DNA of 64,000 bases from Anaerolineales bacterium (lineage in GTDB: Bacteria > Chloroflexota > Anaerolineae > Anaerolineales > UBA11579): assembly GCA_019637755.1 (NCBI GenBank), contig JAHBVC010000002.1, forward strand, positions 186,001-250,000, in the 5' to 3' direction. The notes below the pieces were generated by a model. The model was not told where the DNA came from. It worked only from the letters and a program-made list of their open reading frames with translations, and searched no databases. Position numbers and translations under genes: made by a program. Positions 52,313 through 61,113 of this stretch are shown here, in pieces (position 1 is the stretch's first letter; every line of letters begins with the position of its first letter).

Positions 52313-52588
52313 TCACAAGCCAAACAATGCCAGGAATGCTTTGACCAGCACATCTCGCAGATCCGGAAGAAAGAGCGCCACGAAGGAAGCTGCCAATGCC
52401 AAGTAGGCGGCCTGGCGCACTGGCTTGACCTCTTTATCGATCTTGGTGTGGAGGTCTTTTACCTGCGCGTGAATATCTGCCTGGGCGGCCAACAGAAGCA
52501 GATCTGTCTGCTTGCGGCTCAATCCCTCGCCGCTGGGGCCGCTATCCACGAGCTTGCGAATGGTGTCGAACGTCTCGCCGTTGGCCAT
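52313..52588 (-). CDS. Small phage membrane protein, XhlA-like holin or anti-holin
   Basis: 91 residues. A soluble, partly coiled N-terminal part (about 1-58: QADIHAQVKDLHTKIDKEVKPV) is followed by one C-terminal hydrophobic helix (AAYLALAASFVALFL), the layout of XhlA-type lysis proteins. It starts one base before the stop-to-start junction of the endolysin gene and is likely coupled to it. Confidence 0.6.
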   Translation of the reverse strand: MANGETFDTIRKLVDSGPSGEGLSRKQTDLLLLAAQADIHAQVKDLHTKIDKEVKPVRQAAYLALAASFVALFLPDLRDVLVKAFLALFGL

Positions 52589-53497
52589 TTACCCGCGCCC
52601 CTGGCCAGCCGCCGCTGCCCGCATCGCCTGCCAGTCCTTGAGCACCTCCGGGCTGACGTACGGCTGCGTCTCTACCTTCACCGGCGCCGGCTCCGGATCA
52701 TCTACGACCGGCGCAGGCTCTGCTTCGGGCTCCACTGGCGGCGCCCACGGGAAGGCGCTCACCGCGGCCCACAGCGCAAGATCCTTGCGGGCGTAGTACC
52801 ACTCCCAGAAGTTCGCGCCGCTGAGGCCCAGATCCTTGCAGGCCTGCAGGAACTCGGTCACCTGGCCAGCCGTGGGTGCCCAGGCGCCATCCGGGTAGGC
52901 GCAGCCGGTGGGCACGATCGGGCGCCACACATTCAGCGCCTGGTGCTCGCTTACCGAGCGCCGCAGCTGAGCAGCCGGGTTGCTGGCCTGCACCCAATAC
53001 ACCTGCGGCATGTTGATGTCGCTGTACTCCAAGAAGGTCTCGAAGGGCAGCGGCCGGTGCAAGGTGGGGTAGCGATAGCTGCTGAAACCGACCGGCACGC
53101 CGGGCAGCCCAGCGCGCAGCGTTTGCATATATTGGCGAGCCTGCGCCTCCATGCCCTTTTGCTTGAACTCCACCTCAGCATTGACCACGAAGCCATCCAG
53201 GTTGAACTGCTTGGTGCGCTGGATGGCCATCGCCGCCTCGGCGGCCGGGTTGCGGCCGTAGATGTACTGCCAGCCCCACGCCTGGATGCCGCGGGTGCGC
53301 AACGCATCGACCACGGCCGGCACATTATCCTTGCCGGTCTTAGGGTCGATGTTGTAGGCGTACTGCCCATCCGCCACTTTGATGAGCACATGCGTCAAGC
53401 CAGCTTCGGCGGCCGTCTGGGCGATACGCTCGGGATCGCCACCTTCCACCCGGCTGCTGATCCACAAATACATTCCCTTGCCGTTCAACGTATCCAT
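52589..53497 (-). CDS. Phage endolysin-like glycoside hydrolase (TIM barrel)
   Basis: 302 residues. A TIM-barrel domain (about 5-225) resembling GH25 or DUF4015-type hydrolases: GKGMYLWISSRVEGGDP, GLTHVLIKVADG, AWGWQYIYGR, FVVNAEVEFKQKG with a likely catalytic Glu, GFSSYR, and INMPQVYWVQ. The C-terminus is a Pro/Glu linker (about 228-265) and a short helix, perhaps wall-binding. It probably cleaves peptidoglycan at lysis. Lies beside the two holin candidates. Confidence 0.72.
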   Translation of the reverse strand: MDTLNGKGMYLWISSRVEGGDPERIAQTAAEAGLTHVLIKVADGQYAYNIDPKTGKDNVPAVVDALRTRGIQAWGWQYIYGRNPAAEAAMAIQRTKQFNLDGFVVNAEVEFKQKGMEAQARQYMQTLRAGLPGVPVGFSSYRYPTLHRPLPFETFLEYSDINMPQVYWVQASNPAAQLRRSVSEHQALNVWRPIVPTGCAYPDGAWAPTAGQVTEFLQACKDLGLSGANFWEWYYARKDLALWAAVSAFPWAPPVEPEAEPAPVVDDPEPAPVKVETQPYVSPEVLKDWQAMRAAAAGQGRG

Positions 53498-53514
53498 ATC
53501 CTCTCTCTCCTCAA

Positions 53515-54213
53515 TTAGGCGACGCGTACTACGTCGAGATAACTGCCCACCAGCACACTGCTGGCGGTGCCATTGCTGGCGTTTTGCGCAAACTCAATGA
53601 CCAGTGAGCCGGCGTCACTAACTACCAAGGCGCCACGCAGCGCACAAATGCCGCTGGTGGCGCTGGTCACGCCGGCGGCCGTGCTGCCCAAATCCTGAAT
53701 ACGTGTGCCAATAGTGGGCGCTGCCGTGCCCGACTGAGCCTGCACGTAGTAATTGATCGTGCTGGCGGTGAGCCCGTTGCTGCCCGCTACGCGGTACTTG
53801 TGCCCACCACTTGCGCCGGCGCTGACGTGTAGCAGCGCCTCGAACACGTACACTCCACCCGCCGCCAGCTCAAACTCCAGCCCAGCGAGAGCGGCCAACG
53901 TGGTGTTACTGGCCATATCCACTTGACTGGCGAGATACTTGCGATGGCGCGATCCCAGCTTCCAGGCGGGCACGCGATAGGATCCTCCGCCAGCCGCCAC
54001 CACCAGCTCATCTGATTCTTCCAGTTCATCGCCCGGGTCGGGGGTGCGGCTGTCTAGATTGCCCACCCCGGCCAGCAACATTTCCAGCTCGAGCCCCTTG
54101 ACCCAGCCCGTATCAGTGGCCGGGTCGTCAATATCGCGGCCGAAAAATACATCGCCTTTTTCAGGCGGGGCCGCAAAAAGCTCTAAATCGCTATATTTGT
54201 TTTCACCGCTCAC
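53515..54213 (-). CDS. Phage structural protein, possible tail fibre or receptor-binding protein
   Basis: 232 residues. An N-terminal acidic part (about 1-75) contains DPGDELEESDELVVAAGGGSYRV, and the rest is a beta-rich domain (about 95-232) rich in Ala, Gly, Ser and Thr (GGVYVFEALLHVSAGASGG; GSLVIEFAQNASNGTASSV), the pattern of phage fibre tips. No strict family match. ATGA overlap with the previous gene. Confidence 0.55.
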   Translation of the reverse strand: MSGENKYSDLELFAAPPEKGDVFFGRDIDDPATDTGWVKGLELEMLLAGVGNLDSRTPDPGDELEESDELVVAAGGGSYRVPAWKLGSRHRKYLASQVDMASNTTLAALAGLEFELAAGGVYVFEALLHVSAGASGGHKYRVAGSNGLTASTINYYVQAQSGTAAPTIGTRIQDLGSTAAGVTSATSGICALRGALVVSDAGSLVIEFAQNASNGTASSVLVGSYLDVVRVA

Positions 54214-54638
54214 TGGTAATCCTCCGCGCTAACGCCGGCTACAGGGTGCAACTCCAGATATTCTGCCGGCAGCAAATTTAGCGCCGCGGCGGCTTGCCGC
54301 ACTAACTCAATGCGCTGCTGCCGGCGGCGTTCACCTTCAGCTAGCGCGGCGGCCACGATCGCCTGGTCTGTTTCGCGCTGGGCCAGCTCCTCGCCGGTGA
54401 GCTCGCGGTAGGTAGTGACCCATTCAGCAATGCGCCCGGATGCCACCTCGCGCTCCAGGCTCTGGCAATTGAGCTCCCACTTGGCACGCTCGCCGGCCTT
54501 GGCCTCAGAGTCTGGCATCGCCTCAATACGCACTAGCCAGGCATCCATCCCGTTGCGTTGCCATAGATAGGCACGGCGCTCCTCGCGCTCTTGCGGCGTA
54601 GGCTCGCGCAGCACCAGGCTACTGGTTGCCAGTGTCAT
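54210..54638 (-). CDS. Phage protein of unknown function (helical, Glu/Arg-rich)
   Basis: 142 residues with a strongly charged helical profile (REERRAYLWQRNG, GERRRQQRIELVRQ). Such small helical proteins between fibre genes are sometimes fibre-assembly chaperones, a guess from position. The start at MTLATSS overlaps the preceding stop as ATGA; the frame to 54686 lies within the upstream gene. It overlaps the next gene by four bases as well. Confidence 0.55.
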   Translation of the reverse strand: MTLATSSLVLREPTPQEREERRAYLWQRNGMDAWLVRIEAMPDSEAKAGERAKWELNCQSLEREVASGRIAEWVTTYRELTGEELAQRETDQAIVAAALAEGERRRQQRIELVRQAAAALNLLPAEYLELHPVAGVSAEDYQ

Positions 54639-55282
54639 GAGATGTGCTGCCCCGCAAACACAGCGCAATAACTGCCTACTTCCCATAAGCCGCCATTGGC
54701 ACTGATATCGATGCGATCGATCGGCGCCGTCTGCAGCCAGGTAGCATGCCCCGAGACGTTGTAATGTGATCCACCCGCCGCTCCCTTGTAACAGCCACTC
54801 TGCATGGTTACAGCCTTGTAGTAACTGTTGTTGCTATACCCAGGGATAGTGAGTTCCAGCACGGAGTAGGCCAGCGCCCCGGGGGTGGCATGGCTGCTCT
54901 GGATCTCGAGGCCCGCCCCAAACAACGAAGCCTGGCCGCCACCACCCGTAGAGGACAGCGTGGTAGTTGTGGCCCGCGTGAGGTTGTATGCGTAATTGGC
55001 CGCCGTGTCGCCGTTGAAGCGGATGATGCCGAAATCTTGCGTGGCTCCCGTATACGTAGAGCGCAGATAGGCAACCACATGCAGGCTGTCGTACCCCTGA
55101 GGGATATTCAGCAGGCTGAAGTTGGACGGTGTGACCAGTGGGGCAATGTAGCCCGCCTTTGCGTCTAACACGCCCAGGTTGTCGTACAAAAATTGCGCGT
55201 TATCCACCATCAACTGGTTGGCCAGCACCAGTGTCAAAGGATCGCCATTATCAAACGCGGTCGGATCTACCCAAATCGCCAT
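54635..55282 (-). CDS. Phage structural protein, probable tail appendage
   Basis: 215 residues. The N-terminus MAIWVDPTAFDNGDPLTLVLANQLM resembles the anchoring region of minor tail or head-fibre proteins. The remainder is beta-rich and Gly/Ser/Thr-rich (TTTTLSSTGGGGQASLFGAG; YSNNSYYKAVTMQSG). Likely an adhesin or fibre, but not assignable to a family by eye. Confidence 0.55.
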   Translation of the reverse strand: MAIWVDPTAFDNGDPLTLVLANQLMVDNAQFLYDNLGVLDAKAGYIAPLVTPSNFSLLNIPQGYDSLHVVAYLRSTYTGATQDFGIIRFNGDTAANYAYNLTRATTTTLSSTGGGGQASLFGAGLEIQSSHATPGALAYSVLELTIPGYSNNSYYKAVTMQSGCYKGAAGGSHYNVSGHATWLQTAPIDRIDISANGGLWEVGSYCAVFAGQHIS

Positions 55283-56866
55283 CTATACACCTCGCACCAC
55301 ATGCGTGCCGTCAATTTCACAGCGGCCAGGCACGCCGATCAGCAACGCATCTTGGGGGGGCAGCGGTAACAGCGTCCAGGTGACGCTCACCTGGTCGCGC
55401 CCGCTCAGCTCTCCCTGCTCACCCACAATGATCCCTAGCCAGTTATCCACGCCGGTCTGCCATTCGCTGACTGTCACTACCGCTCCGGGCTCCAGTAACG
55501 CCGCTTGCATATGCGTATCATTGCGATTGGCGCTAAAGCTCACCCGATACCCACCGTTTTCGCCGACAGCATCATCACGCAGCACCTTGGCCAGGCTTGC
55601 GCCAAACACGGCATTACTTTGGTATGGCAGATCCACGCGCAGCTCAGCATCTTCCCCGGGCTGGGGCGAGATATCCTCGGGCAGCGTGACCTCGTTGAAG
55701 GCGCGCACCAACTTGCCACGCAGGAAATAGTTATTAAGGTATCCGTTGTGGCGAGGCGTGAAACGCAACACGCTTTGTGTAGCACCCGCCTCGATCTCTA
55801 CCAGGAGTGACCCGCTCAACGCACCAGCCAGGTCGGCCTCCACCCTGTCAAAGTAGTAATCCACGCCGGGCTCGGGATCTCGATCGATATCCAGCGCAGC
55901 CACTGCACCGCCGCGCCCATCGCTATATGAGACTATCTTTTCCACCGTGATGCCCGCGCGCATATACTCTGCCTGATCGAGCTGCCATAAGATCGTCTCG
56001 TCTTCCTCGGCCTTGCGGGGGTGGATGGTGACAGAAACCCGCGAGTACAGAGGCTCCTCTTCATCAGGCTGCAAATCCCGCAGGCCTTCGGCGAGATCCG
56101 CCTGCACCGTCTGTTGGCGCAGCAGGTCAGCATACGCCACACTACGCACGCTCCCGCCATGCTGAGCATTGCCTTGCTCGAGCACCAGATCCCAGGCTGA
56201 GGCGGCCACCTTGTTGAGTTCGCTGGCCGCCGTTGGTTTTTGAGACAATGCGGCCGCAAAAACAAAATTCAGCGGCCGGGGGTTGACGCTCCACCGCCAC
56301 GAGGGCGGCCGGCGCTCAAGCCCGCGCGTAAGCTGTTCATACACTTGATCCGAACGCACTTCGATTTGCAGCTCCTGCAGGCTTTGACGTTGCGCACCGT
56401 GATACAAGATCATCGTGCTCTGGGCTTCTACCAGCGTGTGCCGCTGGCCATACACGCCCGGCACCGGCTTGAGGTTAGATACATAGCCTTGCCACTTGTA
56501 GACACGCACGCCGCCATACTCCAGATACCAACGGATAGCGCGCTTGCGCGCAAAGCCCGGGCGGCAGTTTGCGTGACCGGGCGAGTAACAACCAGCCAGA
56601 CCCGCGGAGTTGCTCACCGAATTGTTGAGCTCCAATTGCAAGGTGCCGATGCCTGCTACGCGGCCCGTCTGGCGGGTATCCAGCTTGCCCTTGCTCCAGG
56701 TGAGGCTCGGCACCACCACGTCAGCGGTGATATCCACATAGCCAAAGCCATCCATGACCAGGCGGCTGCCATCCTCTTGGCAGAGCTCTGTACCATCCTC
56801 CTGGCAGAGCACAGCACCCGCCAATTGCATTTCGACGCCCCAGCGGGGAAATACCGGGCCAGCCAT
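55283..56866 (-). CDS. Phage tail tip/baseplate-type protein
   Basis: 527 residues, directly after the tape measure gene, where distal tail and tail-associated proteins are encoded. Features: a tandem CQEDGTEL-CQEDGSRL motif near residue 20, a DITADVVVPSLTWSKG segment and several beta-rich modules. No peptidase or lysozyme motif is seen. Its ATG overlaps the tape measure stop by one base (TGATG). Confidence 0.6.
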   Translation of the reverse strand: MAGPVFPRWGVEMQLAGAVLCQEDGTELCQEDGSRLVMDGFGYVDITADVVVPSLTWSKGKLDTRQTGRVAGIGTLQLELNNSVSNSAGLAGCYSPGHANCRPGFARKRAIRWYLEYGGVRVYKWQGYVSNLKPVPGVYGQRHTLVEAQSTMILYHGAQRQSLQELQIEVRSDQVYEQLTRGLERRPPSWRWSVNPRPLNFVFAAALSQKPTAASELNKVAASAWDLVLEQGNAQHGGSVRSVAYADLLRQQTVQADLAEGLRDLQPDEEEPLYSRVSVTIHPRKAEEDETILWQLDQAEYMRAGITVEKIVSYSDGRGGAVAALDIDRDPEPGVDYYFDRVEADLAGALSGSLLVEIEAGATQSVLRFTPRHNGYLNNYFLRGKLVRAFNEVTLPEDISPQPGEDAELRVDLPYQSNAVFGASLAKVLRDDAVGENGGYRVSFSANRNDTHMQAALLEPGAVVTVSEWQTGVDNWLGIIVGEQGELSGRDQVSVTWTLLPLPPQDALLIGVPGRCEIDGTHVVRGV

Positions 56867-58959
56867 CAGCGCACCTCGGCAATAACTTCGAGCATCGCGT
56901 TTTTGATGTGCCCAGGGCGCGCCAGCTGCTGGAGCTGGGTAACCACTCGCCCAAAGCCCTCACGCAATTCGGCATTGAGCTGCTCGCTCGCGCGTAGATT
57001 TTGCTGCGCCATCTCCTGCACGACTTGAGCGGCAAACGCCTGGCCCTGGCCACCTACGGCGGCGCCCACACCCACCGCGCTGGCGGTGGCCGCCCGCACG
57101 GCGGCATCTGCGGCGGCCTGTACGGCCACTCCGCTATCGGTTGGTTCGTTGGCCTTCGCAGTAACGCCACCGGCGCCGGCTGGCGTGACCGCCGGAGCGG
57201 CGCTACGTGGCCGTGGGGTGGCTGCTGGCACAGGCGGGTGCCATGTGTCAAAGAGCAAGCCGCCAGCCATCATGCCGGCTTGTGCGCCGTACCCGCGGCG
57301 CTCCAGCGCCACTGATTTCTCGTGCGGGATGATCTCCCACGCGCCCTTACGGGTGTCATAGCGCCCATACTCCCAGCCACGCTCCCCCAGCTTGACGAGC
57401 GGCCCGCGCTCGCCCAAGTAGCCCCCGGTGGCATGCCCCGCCTGGGCCGCCCAGCGATCCCCATCGGCGCGCTGCCCTTTGGTGAGCGCCTGGCCACCGC
57501 CAATCACAAACTGCCCGCCGGCCAGATCCAATACCCAGGTATCGCCCTGCACCTTGACATTGACGACCAGGTCGGCATTGACGGCGGTGTCCTTAAGCGC
57601 ATCGAGGTTGTCGAGCACCTCTTGCGACAGCGCAGCGGCTTCACCAAAGGGCATGCCCAGCTCTTCCTGGATGCGCTTCTTGGCCTCGGCCATGTTGATG
57701 TTGCCGGCGCGCTCTTCAACCAGGGCCGCCTCGACGTAAAATGCATCCCAGATTTGCTTTGCTTCATCCGGCGTAAGCTGAAGCTTGCTGGCAAAATCCA
57801 CCTGCTCCTGCAGCTCAAAGCCACCGGCCATGCCTACCTTGATGTCATTCAAGGTTTTGCCAATCCCAGAGAGGCCCTTGACGCGCTCCGAAAATTCGGC
57901 CACGTAGGCTTCGCCGGCCGCCGCGCCGGCGGATGCTGCCGGCCCGGGATCCAGATCCTTGAACTGCTCCGCCATGGCCATCCAGCGCTGCATATCTGCA
58001 GACTGGCCACGGAAGCTACCACCAGCATCCTCAACAGCCTCGCCGAAGGCGATGTATTTTTCAGCACCATGTTCGACTAGGAAATTAGCGCGCTGTAGCA
58101 ATTCGTTCTGGAAAACAAAAGCACCAGAATCGAGCTCAAACAAAGTACCGCGAAGACGTCGGGCGCCGAGCAATTCGAGGGCCCGCTCAACATCATTTAC
58201 AACCTCGAGCGTATCAGCCATATCGTCAGCAATCGGAGCGGTGGATCGAGCGAGGTTGACCCGCAGGCGCTCCCAGGCCGTGCTGCCCTGCGCCTCCAGG
58301 CGCTGGAAGCTACCCAGCGTGGAGTCGGCCGCATGGCCAACTCGCTCGATCTGCTCCTCGGCCTGTTGCAGGAAGGCTTCGGTAAATGCATCGTTGGCGC
58401 TCATGCCCGAGGCAACCAGCGCATTAAGCTTCGTATCAAACCCATCTACGGCCACACCGAGCGCATCAAAGCGCATGGTGGTCTGGTTGGTCAGCGTGAG
58501 GACCAACTGGTTCATGTTCATGTTTAGGGCGCTGGCCACGGCCGAGAGACGCACCGCTTCATCGTGCGTTTTAGCCAGCCCCAACGCCATGAAGTCGCCC
58601 GCTGCGCCCATCAGCTGCGCGTCGGAGTACATGCCACGCGTGGCGGCGCGCAGATCGCGCAGCAGTACATCGCTAACAGTGCCCGCGCTCAAGGCCAGGC
58701 GATCGAATTTTTGGGCCTGGTACTCCAGCTGGGCCCCTTCTTTGCCTAGATCGAATACCTTCTTGGCGGCCGCTCCCGCGGCGGCCACGGCACCCAAGGC
58801 GATCGCGCCTTGGCCCCAGGTTGACTTGAGCGCGGCGAAGGTGGAGTTGTTCGCCTTGCCCTCATCCCCCATGTCCTTGAGTTCTTTTCTGGCTGCCTTA
58901 ATAACGCCTTCAGCGGCGTTGACAGCTTCGATGAGGATGCGGACCTTTGGATCGGCCAT
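56866..58959 (-). CDS. Phage tail tape measure protein
   Basis: 697 residues. N-terminal coiled coil (EAVNAAEGVIKAARKELKDM), then an Ala/Gly-rich hydrophobic helix (ALGAVAAAGAAAKKVF) and the typical region AAGDFMALGLAKTHDEAVRLSAVASALNMN, ending with a further coiled coil. It sets tail length; at about 0.15 nm per residue the tail would be near 105 nm, a rough estimate from the family rule. Follows the frameshifted tail chaperone pair, as is usual. Confidence 0.9.
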   Translation of the reverse strand: MADPKVRILIEAVNAAEGVIKAARKELKDMGDEGKANNSTFAALKSTWGQGAIALGAVAAAGAAAKKVFDLGKEGAQLEYQAQKFDRLALSAGTVSDVLLRDLRAATRGMYSDAQLMGAAGDFMALGLAKTHDEAVRLSAVASALNMNMNQLVLTLTNQTTMRFDALGVAVDGFDTKLNALVASGMSANDAFTEAFLQQAEEQIERVGHAADSTLGSFQRLEAQGSTAWERLRVNLARSTAPIADDMADTLEVVNDVERALELLGARRLRGTLFELDSGAFVFQNELLQRANFLVEHGAEKYIAFGEAVEDAGGSFRGQSADMQRWMAMAEQFKDLDPGPAASAGAAAGEAYVAEFSERVKGLSGIGKTLNDIKVGMAGGFELQEQVDFASKLQLTPDEAKQIWDAFYVEAALVEERAGNINMAEAKKRIQEELGMPFGEAAALSQEVLDNLDALKDTAVNADLVVNVKVQGDTWVLDLAGGQFVIGGGQALTKGQRADGDRWAAQAGHATGGYLGERGPLVKLGERGWEYGRYDTRKGAWEIIPHEKSVALERRGYGAQAGMMAGGLLFDTWHPPVPAATPRPRSAAPAVTPAGAGGVTAKANEPTDSGVAVQAAADAAVRAATASAVGVGAAVGGQGQAFAAQVVQEMAQQNLRASEQLNAELREGFGRVVTQLQQLARPGHIKNAMLEVIAEVR

Positions 58960-58962
58960 GGT

Positions 58963-59277
58963 TTATGCGTTCTTGAGTAATCCCAGTTCGATTGCGTATA
59001 GCGCCGCCCACTCCAGCAGGGCGGCACCCTCGGGGTGCTCTTTGTTCCAGGTCACCTCGCCCCCCGTTGCCGCCGCCCGCCGCCGCGCATAATGGCCAAT
59101 CGTGTCGGCCAGTTGCAGTCTGCGCAATTCGGCGGGGCTAAGCGGCCGGCCATACACCGCCTGCACCCCAAAGCGATCGATGTAACTTAGGACGCGGAGC
59201 TCGGCGCTGCGGATGGGCTCTCCGCCATCGCCATCGACTCCGAGGGCGTCGGCATAGGCGTAGGCGTAGACGCTTTT
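58963..59277 (-). CDS. Tail assembly chaperone GT, frameshifted C-terminal part
   Basis: Read only after a -1 shift from the upstream chaperone frame. After the shared Lys the product continues SVYAYAYADALGVDGDG and ends LGLLKNA, 103 residues beyond the slip site, giving a fusion of about 210 residues. A standalone start within the frame (59391) has no ribosome site. The lambda-type GT fusion bridges the tape measure and tail tube during assembly. It ends four bases before the tape measure gene. Confidence 0.8.
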   Translation of the reverse strand, partial: KSVYAYAYADALGVDGDGGEPIRSAELRVLSYIDRFGVQAVYGRPLSPAELRRLQLADTIGHYARRRAAATGGEVTWNKEHPEGAALLEWAALYAIELGLLKNA

Positions 59278-59594
59278 GGGGGTGGCGCCACACTTTCGGC
59301 GTACACCACGGCCACCTCTTTCACGAGCCAGGCCGCCAGCTCGACACCCTCGTCGGTTGGCGGGAACTGATCCGGTGACGAGGCCTGCCACCCGGCCAGG
59401 TCAAAGCGCTCAATGCAGGCATACACGGCGGGTAGCAATGCGGCCAGGTAGGTGCGGTGCGTAACCCTGGCCGGCAGGTCCTCTACCACCCCAAGCGCCG
59501 CTTCCCAGGCGGCTGCTTGGGGCAGATAGAGCGGAGACTGCAGCGTGACCGTGCCCGGCCAGCGCTGCGAGGGGCTGGCGATGACCTTGCCCAT
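59187..59594 (-). CDS. Tail assembly chaperone G
   Basis: 135 residues in the zero frame. Its first about 100 residues form a mainly helical domain (LPQAAAWEAALGVVEDL; TYLAALLPAVYACIERF), the tail is Pro/Ala/Ser/Thr-rich (PPPKASTPTPMPTP) and looks like sequence constrained by the overlapping frame. Lies between the tail tube and tape measure genes. Carries the slippery heptamer at codons 106-107. Confidence 0.78.
   Translation of the reverse strand: MGKVIASPSQRWPGTVTLQSPLYLPQAAAWEAALGVVEDLPARVTHRTYLAALLPAVYACIERFDLAGWQASSPDQFPPTDEGVELAAWLVKEVAVVYAESVAPPPKASTPTPMPTPSESMAMAESPSAAPSSAS
59274..59280 (-). promoter_or_regulatory. -1 ribosomal frameshift site (C CCA AAA)
   Basis: The minus-strand heptamer C CCA AAA is in the correct phase of the chaperone G frame (CCA, AAA codons). 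Both tRNAs can re-pair after a -1 slip (CCC, AAA), and the -1 frame is exactly the open frame that runs to 58963. It is followed by AAAAG and a GC-rich stretch that may fold. Confidence 0.85.
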
Positions 59595-59596
59595 GC

Positions 59597-60109
59597 TTAC
59601 GCCACCACGATGGCCGCAGTGCCCCAGGTGGGAGCCTTGCTGCCCGGCACCAGGCGCAGGCTGGCGGTGTAGGTCATGTTGCTCACGTCGGGCACAAATG
59701 AGCCGACGGCGACGCCATCCTCAGCGCTGGGACTGACGATCCCGAAGACCGGATCGCCTGTCTCCCAGTCGTGCCTAATGCCGATATAAACAGCAAACAT
59801 CAAAGGCACCGTCTTGCCATTGAGCGGCACCAAAATAGTGTATGACCCGCTCAATGCCGGACGAGCTCCGGAAGCTGAAGCTGCCACAGCGGGGTCTGTA
59901 CTTAATGGGCCGCCGATCTCCAGCGGCACATCACCATGACCTGCCAGCCAACCTTTTAGGGCATCTTGCAAGGCCGACACATCAACCCACTCGTGCGTGA
60001 TACCCACTCCACTAATCGTGTTGACGGGCAGATCGCGCATCACGCCGCCGATATCCTCAAGCTGAAACTTGAAATTCTTTCCTACTGTACGACCGGTGTT
60101 CGGTGACAT
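59597..60109 (-). CDS. Phage major tail/tube-like protein
   Basis: 170 residues. FQLEDIGGVMRDLPVNTISGVGI followed by VDVSALQDALKGWLAGHGDVPLEIGGPL and a beta-rich C-terminus (YTASLRLVPGSKAPTWGTA) fit tail tube proteins that often lie just before the G/GT chaperone. Two bases separate it from the chaperone gene. The neighbouring 259-residue protein also looks tube-like, so which one builds the main tube is open. Confidence 0.6.
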   Translation of the reverse strand: MSPNTGRTVGKNFKFQLEDIGGVMRDLPVNTISGVGITHEWVDVSALQDALKGWLAGHGDVPLEIGGPLSTDPAVAASASGARPALSGSYTILVPLNGKTVPLMFAVYIGIRHDWETGDPVFGIVSPSAEDGVAVGSFVPDVSNMTYTASLRLVPGSKAPTWGTAAIVVA

Positions 60110-60118
60110 ACTTTCTCC

Positions 60119-60898
60119 TTACTGCCCGAATGAGCGGACAAACCCAAGAACAAAATCAACATAGGTAGCTTGCGTGCCTGCGCCCAGCTGCCAGCGCGTA
60201 TACGCCTCCACCGTGGCGCCACGCGCCAAGGGCACAATGCCTGAGGCACCCGGGCCAACCACGCCCGAGCTGACCAGGTCCACAAAGCTGCCGTCCACGT
60301 TGGTGGCGGCATCCTGCACCGTGAGCTCTACATCGTCATCGGCAGCCAGCACCTGGTAAACCATGAAGCCGCCGTGTGCCGTGGCTATGCCAGTGAAGGG
60401 GTTGAGGATGCCCTGAGCAGCGTTGATGCCCGTGATCACGCCCTTGGCCTTGAGCAGCACACCCCAGGGGATGGCATACAAGCCGCGCAGATCGGCCTGG
60501 GCCGAGTGTGAGAAATCCATTTGCGCCGAGAGCGTCTGGCCGGTCTGGCCCGGGTCCGTGAGATACGAGCCCTGGGCAAATTGCCCGGTGTAGATCGGGT
60601 CTCCGGGCACAGGGGCGGAGCCCCCTCGGCCGATGGCCACCATCACCGTGCGCATCTGGCCCTCGGCATCCTTGAAGTTCTCGTGCGGGCCAATGCTGGC
60701 CGTGTTGTCGAAGGCAGCATTCAGCTGGCCAAGGCCGAGCGTCACCTGGTCAGGCAGGTAGCCATACAGCTCCTGGGCTAAGGCCTCATCCTTGGCCCAT
60801 TCGTAGGTCCAATCCAATGGGCCAATGCTGCGGCTGTAGCCACTCATGTCCAGCCCCTCAACAAAGACGCGAGTCGCCTTGGATACAGATCGGCTCAC
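60119..60898 (-). CDS. Phage tail tube-like structural protein
   Basis: 259 residues. Rich in beta strands; the C-terminal pattern ELTVQDAATNVDGSFVDL and ATVEAYTRWQLGAG, YVDFVLGFVRSFG resembles phage tail tube or major tail proteins with their alternating strand ending. Located between connector genes and the chaperone pair. ATGA overlap with the small gene before it. Confidence 0.6.
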   Translation of the reverse strand: MSRSVSKATRVFVEGLDMSGYSRSIGPLDWTYEWAKDEALAQELYGYLPDQVTLGLGQLNAAFDNTASIGPHENFKDAEGQMRTVMVAIGRGGSAPVPGDPIYTGQFAQGSYLTDPGQTGQTLSAQMDFSHSAQADLRGLYAIPWGVLLKAKGVITGINAAQGILNPFTGIATAHGGFMVYQVLAADDDVELTVQDAATNVDGSFVDLVSSGVVGPGASGIVPLARGATVEAYTRWQLGAGTQATYVDFVLGFVRSFGQ

Positions 60899-61113
60899 TT
60901 GGCCTCCTTGTGTTTCTTGCTCTCGGCCTTCTCGGTTTTGGGTGCCGGCTCCGGATCAGCTACGCTCGGCTCAGCAGACTGGACACGCACCGCCTGGCCG
61001 CCGGCCACAAGCTCATCGAGCTGCTCTGCCGGCAACTGCAGGTGAGCACCCGGATAGATTACGCTGCCATCTGGCATAGGGATGGGCCGAATGGCCCGCA
61101 CGTAGTCGTTCAA
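60895..61113 (-). CDS. Small phage protein
   Basis: 72 residues. The first half (YVRAIRPIPMPDGSVIYPGAHLQLPAEQLDELVAGGQAV, seen in pieces) is like short domains found in several phage head-tail proteins; the second half is a Pro/Lys/Glu-rich tail (PEPAPKTEKAESKKHKEAK). It shares a general layout with the 151-residue protein nearer the capsid gene. Four-base overlaps on both sides. Confidence 0.6.
   Translation of the reverse strand: MNDYVRAIRPIPMPDGSVIYPGAHLQLPAEQLDELVAGGQAVRVQSAEPSVADPEPAPKTEKAESKKHKEAK

Noticed and set aside
53515-55282. Diversity-generating retroelement acting on the fibre genes
   Set aside because: No reverse transcriptase or template repeat is found in the window.
56866-58959. 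Very long tail or sheath (myovirus)
   Set aside because: No sheath or baseplate wedge genes are seen and the tape measure is only 697 residues.
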